Origin: an uncultured delta proteobacterium
GTDB lineage: Bacteria; Myxococcota; Myxococcia; Myxococcales; 40CM-4-68-19
Assembly: GCA_903911145.1 (NCBI GenBank)
Contig: CAIWCD010000014.1
Coordinates: forward strand, 62,001 to 126,000
Reading direction: 5' to 3'
Length of the DNA: 64,000 bases
Shown: piece after piece, positions 21,001 through 28,167 of the stretch
Layout of the letters: the number at the start of each line of letters is the position of its first letter
Numbering within the stretch: position 1 is the stretch's first letter
Position numbers and translations under genes: made by a program
Notes under the pieces: model-generated
The model's database searches: none
What the model saw: only the letters and a program-made list of their open reading frames with translations
What the model was told of the DNA's origin: nothing

Positions 21001-21954
21001 CGCCAGCTCGTCGACGCGGAAGTATCCGGTGCAGTTGACGGGATCGAGCCGCAGCCGTGCGATCGGGCCGCACTGCGCGGGCAGGTTGAGCGAGAGCTCT
21101 ATCTGTCCTGTGGCGGGACCGCTGATGCCGAGCACGGTCTGGTCTTCGCTGAAATTCCCCTCGGCGCCGCTCCAATACAGCTGCGTGGTGATCACGAGGC
21201 CGCGGGGCGATGGCAGCGGAGCGTCGTGCGCGAGTTGCGCGATCACCGCCTCCGCGTGCGGGCCCGGCTGCGCCTCGATGATGAACTGGTAGGCGAGCGC
21301 ATCCGGCGACTGCAGCACCGTGCCCACCACGTTGTTCGCGACGCGCGAGCGCAGCTGCTCCGCGAATTCGCTGTCGGTTGGATCGACCAGCACCGACTGG
21401 ATGCGCTGTGCACCAAAGCCGGACTTCGCGAGCAGTTCGAGCAAACTCTTGCGGGTGAAGAAGCGCAGGTGGGTGGAGTCGAGAATTCCCGTCCGCCGAT
21501 ACTCGAACTCACCCGCGATGAGCGTGGCGACAAGTCCGGCGTACCCGATGTTGGGGACCGAGATGATCAGCTTGCCCTCGGCGCGCAGAAGCGGTGCGAG
21601 CTGGCGAAGGACGAGACCGGGATCGCGCAGATGCTCGAGCACGTCGGCGCAGATGATCGCGTCGTAGGTTGCGGTCTGGAACTGCGCGCCGAGATCTGCT
21701 GTCTCGAGGTTGAGGCTGAGCAGCGTCCGGTAATATGGCCGCGCCAGCTCGCGCGCGGAATCATCGAGCTCGACACCATCGACCACGCACTGCTTGGCCT
21801 CGGTGAGGTATCGCCCGAGCGCGCCGCTCGAGGTTCCGAGGTCGAGTACGGCGGAGCCGTCGCGAACCATCCGTGCGATCTGTGCCAGCGAATCGGCTCC
21901 GTCGAGAGAGACGGTGCGGCCGTATCGATTGCTGATGTCGCCGGGCTGGCTCAT
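18040..21954 (-). CDS. Methyltransferase-GT2-GT2 fusion, last GT2 lacking its metal motif
   Basis: 1304 residues. Residues 1-230 form a class I methyltransferase (VLDLGTSSGALGRYL, VVDGVELDD, ICADVLEHLRDPG, LIISVPNIGYAGL). The middle (about 240-680) includes an Ala/Glu/Arg-rich coiled-coil stretch (about 400-520) between two beta-rich segments. GT2 domain one (about 770-1000) is intact, with IVMPVFEPPERW and LLDHDDELPPHAL. GT2 domain two (about 1030-1280) keeps IVIPTYDGHG and LVVDNQSRNSDTLRYL, but the expected NDD/NND motif reads LLSESVETI, so catalysis by that domain is doubtful. It is an assembly-type enzyme for a surface polysaccharide, perhaps capping or methylating the chain end. ATG at 21954; convergent with the preceding glycosyltransferase. 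Confidence 0.88.
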   Translation of the reverse strand: MSQPGDISNRYGRTVSLDGADSLAQIARMVRDGSAVLDLGTSSGALGRYLTEAKQCVVDGVELDDSARELARPYYRTLLSLNLETADLGAQFQTATYDAIICADVLEHLRDPGLVLRQLAPLLRAEGKLIISVPNIGYAGLVATLIAGEFEYRRTGILDSTHLRFFTRKSLLELLAKSGFGAQRIQSVLVDPTDSEFAEQLRSRVANNVVGTVLQSPDALAYQFIIEAQPGPHAEAVIAQLAHDAPLPSPRGLVITTQLYWSGAEGNFSEDQTVLGISGPATGQIELSLNLPAQCGPIARLRLDPVNCTGYFRVDELALRSASGALLWRWDGHAATLAARHELALFTAPDGLTWLSTGNDPSIELPLSAEVCAQLDGASMTVRMSWPRSSLEESATRVLRESDAHWEAQSRILAERLALLETQLSALSPAAIDARVDTKLNSQLETRLAPHGAAMATLEREIAEQRAISVAEFARLREAHGTQDKRLGKLEKAESALDAGIAELRATAAGFAHLAESLVQRVSQLEQSPLAEIGRAARTTVLRPCVSMIALPARHLEIVDAARGDWRATDAEPSFTLTPRDGRFPTHWVQLQIELTYDGPSPGGPVLHVDNGLGYSAANAIRLPRPIGGKIEALVHLGTSVQALRLDPIDRAGTFRLGKVDVQEMGKLEAGMRMAAPLARRALSEPRKVPTRLTGLIQTLRADGVRGLRARLNETFRAASGEDERARSYAEWIAAYDTRTPAEIAAIEADCARLRENGPLISIVMPVFEPPERWLRRAIESVYAQHYAKWELCIADDASRSPHVRRVLEEVASGDSRIKVTFRDRNGHISEASNSALELATGEYVALLDHDDELPPHALYLVAAEISAHPDVDLIYSDEDKIDINGRRFGAYFKPEWDPDLFGAQNYFSHLGVYRTALVRSVGGFRKGFEGSQDYDLALRCIERTERVRHIPHVLYHWRAIEGSTARAIGEKSYAQSAAERALRDHFARTDPNIEVMPGKVPTVYRVRRSVPANAPMVSIVIPTYDGHGLLRRCIESISKRTSYPRFEILVVDNQSRNSDTLRYLAELEAARHARIVRSDSELNDSATMNLGAREARGELLCLLSESVETIDAGWLSELVSQAVRPEVGAVGAKLLYRDNTIEHAGIVTGIHGIAGHVHRRVAREFPGYFGRAQIVQRMTAVNAACLCVRRSIYEEVGGLDSKHLPMAFNDVDFCLRIAEAGYRNIYTPFAELYHHEAESLGSDQPPLTTPRFEAEERYMLERWGEKLKQDPAYSPNLSLGSDHFGLAWPPRAAQGWRDVSQRR

Positions 21955-22003
21955 TGGCCTCTGTTTGCGAGGGTGAGATCGCTCGCGAGAGTTCGGATTT
22001 CTA

Positions 22004-22978
22004 TCACGCTGCGTCGGGCCCCGTGAGCTGCAGCGCGCGCGCGATCTTCGGCTTCACGCCCGTCGCCGCGAGCAGCGCGCGCAGCTTCTCCTTCGCGCCC
22101 CTGTGCTCGCCTCCCACGCGGCGCGCGAGGATCAGCTCGTTCTTCAGCGAGTGCTCCCACCCCGTCAGCTCCGTCACGGTCACCGCGTAGCCGCTCGCCT
22201 CCAGCACCAGCGCGCGAATCACATTGGTGAGGTGCGCACCGAATTCGCGGCGGTGCAGCGCGTGTTGCCAAAGCGCATCGAACGGCGCAGGCCCGCTGTT
22301 CTTGGCCGCGAGCTCCTTGAGTTGCGCAGCCACCTCGGCCTGGCAGCAGGGCACGAGCGCGACGTGATCGGCCTTGCGGCGAAGCGCGAGCAGCAGCGCA
22401 TCATCGGTCGCGGTATCGCAGGCGTGCAGCGCGGTGACGAGGTGGAGGCGCGTTGGAAGCACGACTTTCGCTTTCGGCTCTTCGTCCTTCAGGGGCGCGG
22501 TCGCTCCGCTCGCGGTCTGCGCGACGCCAGACGGCTCGACAGCGGCGGACGGTGCTGCTGGAGGCGCCGGCTCATTCGCCGCGGCCTGCTCAAGCGTTTC
22601 GCCGACGAAACGCATGCGCGCGTAGGCGAGTGATTGAGCCCGCTGCTCTCCGCGCGCGACGAGATCTGCACGCGGCTCGATGTTCCACATTGTCGCTTCG
22701 CCCTCGCGCAGGAACAGCTCGTAGAGGACGAATCCGAGATAGGCGTTGCCTGCGCCCGCGTCGAGGATCTGCGCCTGCGGATGGCGCGCGAGCACATCGT
22801 CGAGCGCGGGCGTGAGCAGGCGCGCGAGGTGATTGACCTGCTTGAGCTTGCGCAGCGAATCGGCGTGCAGCTTGCCGTCGCGCGAAACGAGGTGCAGCTC
22901 GCGCAGGAGCTTTTCTGACTGGCCGGGGACGAGCTCACGCTCGGGTCTGCTGGTGGTTCTCGACACGGTGCTCGCCAC
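22004..22978 (-). CDS. SAM-dependent methyltransferase, Methyltransf_32 / METTL25 type
   Basis: About 324 residues. Motif I is ILDAGAGNAYLGFVLYELFL. It is followed after an Ala/Pro-rich insertion (about 150-190) by the family hallmarks LVTALHACDTATDDAL and VALVPCCQAEVA. This family includes eukaryotic METTL25/RRNAD1-like and bacterial proteins of uncertain target, probably RNA or protein. Starts are GTG codons at 22984, 22978 or 22966; I used 22978. Divergent from the RNA methylase gene with about 30 bases between starts, so the two may share a regulatory region. Confidence 0.8.
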   Translation of the reverse strand: MASTVSRTTSRPERELVPGQSEKLLRELHLVSRDGKLHADSLRKLKQVNHLARLLTPALDDVLARHPQAQILDAGAGNAYLGFVLYELFLREGEATMWNIEPRADLVARGEQRAQSLAYARMRFVGETLEQAAANEPAPPAAPSAAVEPSGVAQTASGATAPLKDEEPKAKVVLPTRLHLVTALHACDTATDDALLLALRRKADHVALVPCCQAEVAAQLKELAAKNSGPAPFDALWQHALHRREFGAHLTNVIRALVLEASGYAVTVTELTGWEHSLKNELILARRVGGEHRGAKEKLRALLAATGVKPKIARALQLTGPDAA

Positions 22979-23008
22979 TACCACGGACCGTGTGGCAACA
23001 CATCCCAG

Positions 23009-24235
23009 GTGGCCTCTTCTGTCGACAGTGCGTCGTTCGAGATCTTCTGCGCCTGCGCGCCCGGGCTCGAGCCGATTCTCCTCGAGGAGGTGCGCGCGCT
23101 CGGCTTGTCCGGCACAGCGCAGGCGGGCGGCGTCTCGCTGCACGGTGGTGCGCACGAACTGCTCCTGTTGAATCTCTGGTTGCGCACCGCTGGCCGCGTG
23201 CTCGTGCGGCTCGGCACGTTTCGCGCGACGACGTTTCCCGAGTTGGTCAAGCGCGCAGGCGAGCTGCCGTTGGCGCGCGTGCTTCGCGCTGGCGCGCCAG
23301 TGGCGCTTCGGGCGACGTGTCGCAAGTCGCGGCTCTACCACTCGGGCGCGGTGATCGAGCGTGTGCATGCGGCGCTTGAAGCGAAGCTCGGCCGCAAGAG
23401 TCCTCTGGTGCGCGCGGCGACCGACGCGGAGGAGGCGCTGGCCGATGAGTCATTCGATCCAACCGCGGAGGTCGCCGCAGAGAAAACGCGCAAACCCGCG
23501 CCCAGGGCGGCCTCGCAGCTCATCCTGATCCGCTTCGAGAATGATCAGTGCACCATCAGTGCCGACGCGAGCGGCGCGCTCCTTCATCGGCGCGGCTACC
23601 GCACGCAGCTCTCTCACGCTCCTCTTCGCGAAACGCTCGCTGCCGGGCTGTTGCTCTCGGTTGGATATCGCGGAGGTGCGCTCCTCGACCCGTGCTGCGG
23701 CGGCGGGACGATCCCGATCGAGGCGGCGCTGGTTGCGATGAACCGCGCGCCCGGAATCTCGCGCAGCTTTGCGTGCGAATCCTGGCCGGGCATCGCGGCC
23801 GCGCTGGTGGCGGAGTTGCGCGATCAGGCGAGAAACATGGAACGCCCGCTCTCGCTCGATCCGCGCGATGCGATCGTCGGCTCCGATCTCGACCCACGCG
23901 CGATCTCCGCGGCGCAGGCGAATGCTCAAGCGGCAGGCGTCGCGGCTGCCGTGCAGTTCTCGGTGCGCGCGCTTGAGAGCTGGAAGGCGAGCGAGTTGCC
24001 CGCGAGCGCGCTGCTGATCGCAAACCCACCGTACGGCAAGCGAGTGGGTTCGCCGGGACCGGAGTTGACCGCGCTCTGGAGCAAGCTCGGTGCGCTCGCC
24101 CGCGCCCATCAAGGCTGCGCGGCGTTTCTCTGCCCATCGAGCGATCTTGTGCGCATCGCCGGTGCGCCGCTGCGCGCGGAGATCCGCACGCAGAACGGTG
24201 GGCTGCCGATCTCAATGCTCCTCTCGCGCCGCTGA
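23009..24235 (+). CDS. THUMP-domain RNA (guanine-N2) methyltransferase, RlmL/Trm14-like
   Basis: 408 residues. The N-terminal half (about 8-190) looks like the ferredoxin-like/THUMP RNA-binding module (ARCRKSRLYHSG-type stretch and RGYRTQLSHAPLRETLAAGLL). The C-terminal half is the methylase, with SAM site LLDPCCGGGTIPIEAAL, VGSDLDPRAISAAQ and catalytic NPPYGKR, the signature of N2-guanine methylases of 23S rRNA and tRNA. It is shorter than E. coli RlmL, which also carries a second methylase. The start is GTG at 23009 with only a weak ribosome site (CCAGG). It converges on preA with a 14-base gap. Confidence 0.88.
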   Translation: MASSVDSASFEIFCACAPGLEPILLEEVRALGLSGTAQAGGVSLHGGAHELLLLNLWLRTAGRVLVRLGTFRATTFPELVKRAGELPLARVLRAGAPVALRATCRKSRLYHSGAVIERVHAALEAKLGRKSPLVRAATDAEEALADESFDPTAEVAAEKTRKPAPRAASQLILIRFENDQCTISADASGALLHRRGYRTQLSHAPLRETLAAGLLLSVGYRGGALLDPCCGGGTIPIEAALVAMNRAPGISRSFACESWPGIAAALVAELRDQARNMERPLSLDPRDAIVGSDLDPRAISAAQANAQAAGVAAAVQFSVRALESWKASELPASALLIANPPYGKRVGSPGPELTALWSKLGALARAHQGCAAFLCPSSDLVRIAGAPLRAEIRTQNGGLPISMLLSRR

Positions 24236-24249
24236 CCTCTGCGCGAACC

Positions 24250-25596
24250 TCAGTGGTGCCGCTCGTAGATCGCGCCCGGACGCGGCTCCTCATCGCTTCC
24301 GCGCTTGGCTCGCTCGTTCCAGCTCAGCTCCTCGGTCGCCTTGTCGATGCGGGTCATCGTGATGCAGCCCTGCACCGGGCAGACGAGCGAGCAGAGGTTG
24401 CAGCCGACGCACTCCTTGTCGATCACGTTCGGCCCCGGCCGCGTGGTGCCGTTCGAGAGTTTCACCATCGGCCCATCGAGCGTGATCGCCTGGTGCGCGC
24501 CGTCTTCGCACGCGATGTGGCAGAGGTTGCAGCCGATGCACTTGTCGTGATCAACGCGCGCCTTGACGTCGTAGCGCAGGTCGAGATTGCCCCAGTCGTC
24601 GACCTTCGGAACTGCGCGGCCGACGAGCTGCTTGACCGACGTGAGGTTCTTCTCGCGCAGGTAATTCGATAACCCGGCTACCAGATCTTCGATAATTCGA
24701 TAACCGTAGTGCATGACCGCCGTGCAGACTTGCAGGCCTGTCGCGCCGAGGAGCAGGAACTCCACGGCATCGCGCCAGGTCTCGATGCCGCCGATTCCCG
24801 AGATGGGCAGCCCGACCTGCGAATCGCGCGCGAGCGAGCTGAGCATGTGCAGCGCGATCGGCTTGACCGCGGGCCCGCAGTAGCCGCCGTGCGATGAACG
24901 ACCATTCACCGTCGGCGTCGGTGCCCACGTGTCGAGGTTCACGCCCATCAGCGAGTTGATCGTGTTGATGAGCGAGAGCCCGTCTGCTCCGGCGCGCTTT
25001 GCTGCACGCGCAGGCTGGTTGATGTCGGTCACGTTGGGAGTGAGCTTCACGAGCACCGGCATGCTCGCGACCTCCTTCACCCACTCGGTGATCATCTGGC
25101 AATACTCGGGGACCTGTCCGGTGGCCGCGCCCATGCCGCGCTCGCTCATTCCGTGCGGGCAGCCGAAGTTCAGCTCGATGCCGTCCGCGCCCGTGTCATT
25201 CGTGCGCTTGACGATCTCGTGCCAGATGTCGCGCTTGTTCTCGACCATCAGCGAAACGATCACGGCGTTCTTCGGATACTTCTTCTTCGTCTCGTAGATC
25301 TCCTTGAAGTTCACTTCGAGCGGACGGTCGGTGATGAGCTCGATGTTGTTGAGGCCGAGCATGCGCCGCGTGCCGTAGTCGATCGAGGAGAGGCGCGAGC
25401 TGACGTTGATGATCGGCGAGCCGAGCGTTTTCCAGACCGCACCGCCCCAGCCCGCGTCGAACGCGCGCTGGACCATGCTGCCCATGTTCGTCGGCGGCGC
25501 AGAGGCGAGCCAGAAGGGATTGGGGCTCTTGATGCCGCCGAGGTCGATCGAGAGATCGATATCGTTGGTGTTCAAACCATTCGGTGCCGTGCTCAC
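24250..25596 (-). CDS. preA: NAD-dependent dihydropyrimidine dehydrogenase subunit PreA
   Basis: Catalytic half of PreTA, which interconverts uracil or thymine and the 5,6-dihydro form with NAD(H) in the cytosol. 448 residues. An FMN-binding TIM barrel (IKSPNPFWLASAPPTN, ELNFGCPHGMSERGMG, VKLTPNVTDI, GADGLSLINTINS) is followed by two 4Fe-4S clusters (CIGCNLCHIAC and CVGCNLCSLVC). The start is a GTG at 25596 overlapping the preT stop as GTGA, so the two subunits should be translationally coupled. It is somewhat longer than E. coli PreA (411 residues), mostly through its C-terminal tail. Confidence 0.96.
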   Translation of the reverse strand: MSTAPNGLNTNDIDLSIDLGGIKSPNPFWLASAPPTNMGSMVQRAFDAGWGGAVWKTLGSPIINVSSRLSSIDYGTRRMLGLNNIELITDRPLEVNFKEIYETKKKYPKNAVIVSLMVENKRDIWHEIVKRTNDTGADGIELNFGCPHGMSERGMGAATGQVPEYCQMITEWVKEVASMPVLVKLTPNVTDINQPARAAKRAGADGLSLINTINSLMGVNLDTWAPTPTVNGRSSHGGYCGPAVKPIALHMLSSLARDSQVGLPISGIGGIETWRDAVEFLLLGATGLQVCTAVMHYGYRIIEDLVAGLSNYLREKNLTSVKQLVGRAVPKVDDWGNLDLRYDVKARVDHDKCIGCNLCHIACEDGAHQAITLDGPMVKLSNGTTRPGPNVIDKECVGCNLCSLVCPVQGCITMTRIDKATEELSWNERAKRGSDEEPRPGAIYERHH

Positions 25597-26891
25597 TTGG
25601 ACTCCTGCGCGTTCTTCGAGTGCACACCATCTGCAGACAGCTGCGCGTGCATCGCGCGCGCGGCCTTCTTCCCGTGGGCGACGGCGTTGACCGCCTCCTT
25701 GCCGCCATTCACGCAATCGCCTCCTGCGAAGAGACGCGGATTGTGCGTGCGGTGCGTCTGCGCATCGACGACGAGCCGGCCCTTCTCGTCGACCTGCACA
25801 CCAGGAAGGCCGCGCAAAAACTCGACGCGCTTCTGCTGGCCGATCGCGGCGATGACGAGATCGGCCGCGAGCTTCTCTTCTCCAAGCGGACCCTTGACGA
25901 TGAGCGCCCCCGCCTCGACGCGCACAGGAGCGCGCTCGAAGAGCAGTGTGCAGCCCATGCTGCGCGCCAGATCGATCTCATAGCGATACGCGCTCATCTG
26001 CGCCTCGCCGCGCCGGTAGACGAGCGTCGCGTCTGCGCCGAGTCGCCTGGCCTGCGTGACCGCATCGATCGCCGTGTTGCCTCCGCCGACGATCACGGCG
26101 CGCTTGCCGTCGAGACGCGCCACCTTCTCCGGAGCAACTTTCAGCTCCTCGATCCAGTCGAGCGCATCGCGCGCCTGTGCGTCTCCGGGAACGCCGAGCT
26201 TGCTGGTTGCGCCGAGGCCGACGCCGATGAAGAGCAGCGCATGCTTGGCGAGCAGGTCGTCGAGCGTCACATCGCGGCCGACGCGCACGCCCTGCTTGAA
26301 CTCCGCGCCGAGGCGCGCGACCTGCTCAACCTCGGCGAGGGCGAGCGCGGCCGTCTGCTTGTACTCGGCCATCGCGTAGGTGTTGAGCCCGCCGCCCCAC
26401 TTGCGCTCGTCGTAGACGGTGACGGCGTGACCGGACTTGCGAAGCTCCGCAGCTGCGCCCAGCCCGGCGGGACCTGCGCCGATGATGCCGACGCTCTTGC
26501 CTGTCGCCGCTCCTGCGTGGAGTACGTCGATGTTGCGAGCGAGCACGTAATCGGTCGCGAACCGCTGCAGCTTGCCGATGGTGACCGGCCGCTTGGTGAG
26601 CGTCTTCTCGACGCACGAGCCTTCGCAGAGCACCTCGACGGGGCAGACGCGCGCGCAAGAGCCGCCGAGAATATTCGCCGAGAGGATCGTCGTCGCCGCG
26701 CCCACGGTATCGCCGGTCGCGATGCGCTGGATGAAGCGCGGGATGTCGATCTCCGTCGGGCAGGCGGCGATGCAGGGGGCGTCGTAGCAGAAGAGGCAGC
26801 GCGCGGCTTCAGCGGCGGCCTGGTCAGCGGAGAGCGGGGGAGCGATCTCCTGGAAGGGAGCGCGCGGTGCGGGGACGGTCGTAAGAGACAT
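25593..26891 (-). CDS. preT: NAD-dependent dihydropyrimidine dehydrogenase subunit PreT
   Basis: Electron-input subunit of PreTA, related to the glutamate synthase small chain. 432 residues. N-terminal Fe-S binding Cys motifs (CLFCYDAPCIAACP and CARVCPVEVLCEGSC) are followed by the FAD site VGIIGAGPAGLGAA, the NAD(P) site AVIVGGGNTAID and the C-terminal FAD contact LFAGGDCVNGG. It oxidises or reduces NAD(H) and passes electrons to PreA. The ATG at 26891 gives the family N-terminus. First gene of the preT-preA operon; the other pyrimidine degradation genes lie 5.5 kb away on the same strand. Confidence 0.95.
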   Translation of the reverse strand: MSLTTVPAPRAPFQEIAPPLSADQAAAEAARCLFCYDAPCIAACPTEIDIPRFIQRIATGDTVGAATTILSANILGGSCARVCPVEVLCEGSCVEKTLTKRPVTIGKLQRFATDYVLARNIDVLHAGAATGKSVGIIGAGPAGLGAAAELRKSGHAVTVYDERKWGGGLNTYAMAEYKQTAALALAEVEQVARLGAEFKQGVRVGRDVTLDDLLAKHALLFIGVGLGATSKLGVPGDAQARDALDWIEELKVAPEKVARLDGKRAVIVGGGNTAIDAVTQARRLGADATLVYRRGEAQMSAYRYEIDLARSMGCTLLFERAPVRVEAGALIVKGPLGEEKLAADLVIAAIGQQKRVEFLRGLPGVQVDEKGRLVVDAQTHRTHNPRLFAGGDCVNGGKEAVNAVAHGKKAARAMHAQLSADGVHSKNAQESK

Positions 26892-27077
26892 GGGCGCGCA
26901 AGCTACACAGGGCGCGCGCGAGGTCAAGGGTCGCCGCGGCGAGGAGATGCGGCATGGGCGCGCACGCAGCGGGGCCCCCCACGCGCAGCTCCTGTCCTCG
27001 AGACCGTGAAACAACCCGCGCCGGCCTGCGTATTCTCAGCCAGCAACGCCGCCCGCGTCGGGCGCGAGGAGGTCAAG

Positions 27078-27311
27078 ATGGCCGGCCGAGGCTCGACAGG
27101 AAACGTCATCGCGGCGCTCTGCAGCTTCTTCGCACCGGGGCTCGGCCAGCTGCTGCAGGGGAGGGTGTTCGCGGCACTCTGCTTCTTCGTTGCCTCGGGC
27201 GTCCTCTGGTTCTTCATGCTCGGATGGCTCGTCCATCTGGTCGCCGCGATCGATGCGGCGGTCTGGACACGCCGCGCGACCGCTGTGGGAGCGGTCCCGC
27301 AGGTCGACTGA
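27078..27311 (+). CDS. Small two-helix membrane protein, TM2-like
   Basis: 77 residues with a clear ribosome site, GAGGAGG at 27066-27072, five bases before the ATG. Two hydrophobic helices are joined by a short turn. The segment SFFAPGLGQLLQGR resembles the start of TM2 or similar short membrane domains (PGxGQ followed by a basic turn). The second helix ends in WLVHLVAAIDAAVW. Function unknown. Oriented away from preT, with 186 bases between starts. Confidence 0.75.
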   Translation: MAGRGSTGNVIAALCSFFAPGLGQLLQGRVFAALCFFVASGVLWFFMLGWLVHLVAAIDAAVWTRRATAVGAVPQVD

Positions 27312-27491
27312 CGAACTCCGGGTTGACGTGTGGCACCGCCGCGGAACCCTCCGCGCAACTATTTTGCGTCGCGCCGCGGACCATTTTCTTGCGTGCGGCA
27401 TCTCCCTTCGCGCATCTATCCTCCCCACGCCCAACATCCTGGACGCGACACGCCTCGCGGAACGCGTCCGCGACTCTCGGAGACGCCCGAC

Positions 27492-28088
27492 ATGAAGAAC
27501 CAGAAGACGATCTCGCTCCTCGCCGCACTCTCCTTCAGCGCACTGCTCGCGGCTTGCGGCTCCGGGGGTAACGGAGGCAACGGCGGCGGATCGGGCGGCG
27601 GCAGTGGTGGCGGCTCCGGAGGCGCCTCGGTCACGTTCAGCGGAGACGTGATTGGAACCGGTAATTCGGCCTCGGGCCAGGGCGAAGAGATCGTCGGAGG
27701 GCTGCCCGATGGCGGCTCGGAGACCACGATCACGGTCAAGGGCGACGCGACCATCAACGGAAATGATGTCCAGATGACCACGGTGTTGGAGGTCGGTTCG
27801 CGGTTCGCGCCGGGAACCTACGCGGACGGAACTGCTTCGCTGATCGGGATCTCCGGCCGGGTCGAGGGCAACAACGTCCACAATATCGCCAGCCAGTGGC
27901 AGAACAACGACAACGGCGCAGGCGGCGTTTCGGGCGCCTTCAGCGTGACGATCTCATCGACCGGCACCGCAACGGCGATCGCCCCGACCATCAACATGTA
28001 CCAGGTGGCGCACGGCTCGTTCACCGGGACCTACACTGCGTATGATCCGGCCGACGCGGGCCCGGTCACGGTGACGGGCACGTTCTAA
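27492..28088 (+). CDS. Exported lipoprotein with glycine-rich linker
   Basis: 198 residues. Signal peptide with lipobox LLAAC, acylated Cys at about residue 22, followed by a Gly/Ser-rich linker and a beta-rich domain of about 150 residues (repeating Thr/Val/Gly stretches, ending TVTGTF). No family recognised. The composition suggests a small extracellular beta-sandwich anchored to a membrane. No clear ribosome site. The 180 bases upstream show no gene. Confidence 0.75.
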   Translation: MKNQKTISLLAALSFSALLAACGSGGNGGNGGGSGGGSGGGSGGASVTFSGDVIGTGNSASGQGEEIVGGLPDGGSETTITVKGDATINGNDVQMTTVLEVGSRFAPGTYADGTASLIGISGRVEGNNVHNIASQWQNNDNGAGGVSGAFSVTISSTGTATAIAPTINMYQVAHGSFTGTYTAYDPADAGPVTVTGTF

Positions 28089-28167
28089 TCAAGCATTGGA
28101 TTTCAATCGCGGTGCAGATCGCGCGCAGCGAACTGCACCGCGAAGCTCCTGCGGTATCCTCGATGCC

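Noticed and set aside
20395-22026. Plus-strand open frame of 543 codons opposite the methyltransferase-GT fusion
   Set aside because: Arg-rich shadow of the minus-strand gene, with no motif and no ribosome site.
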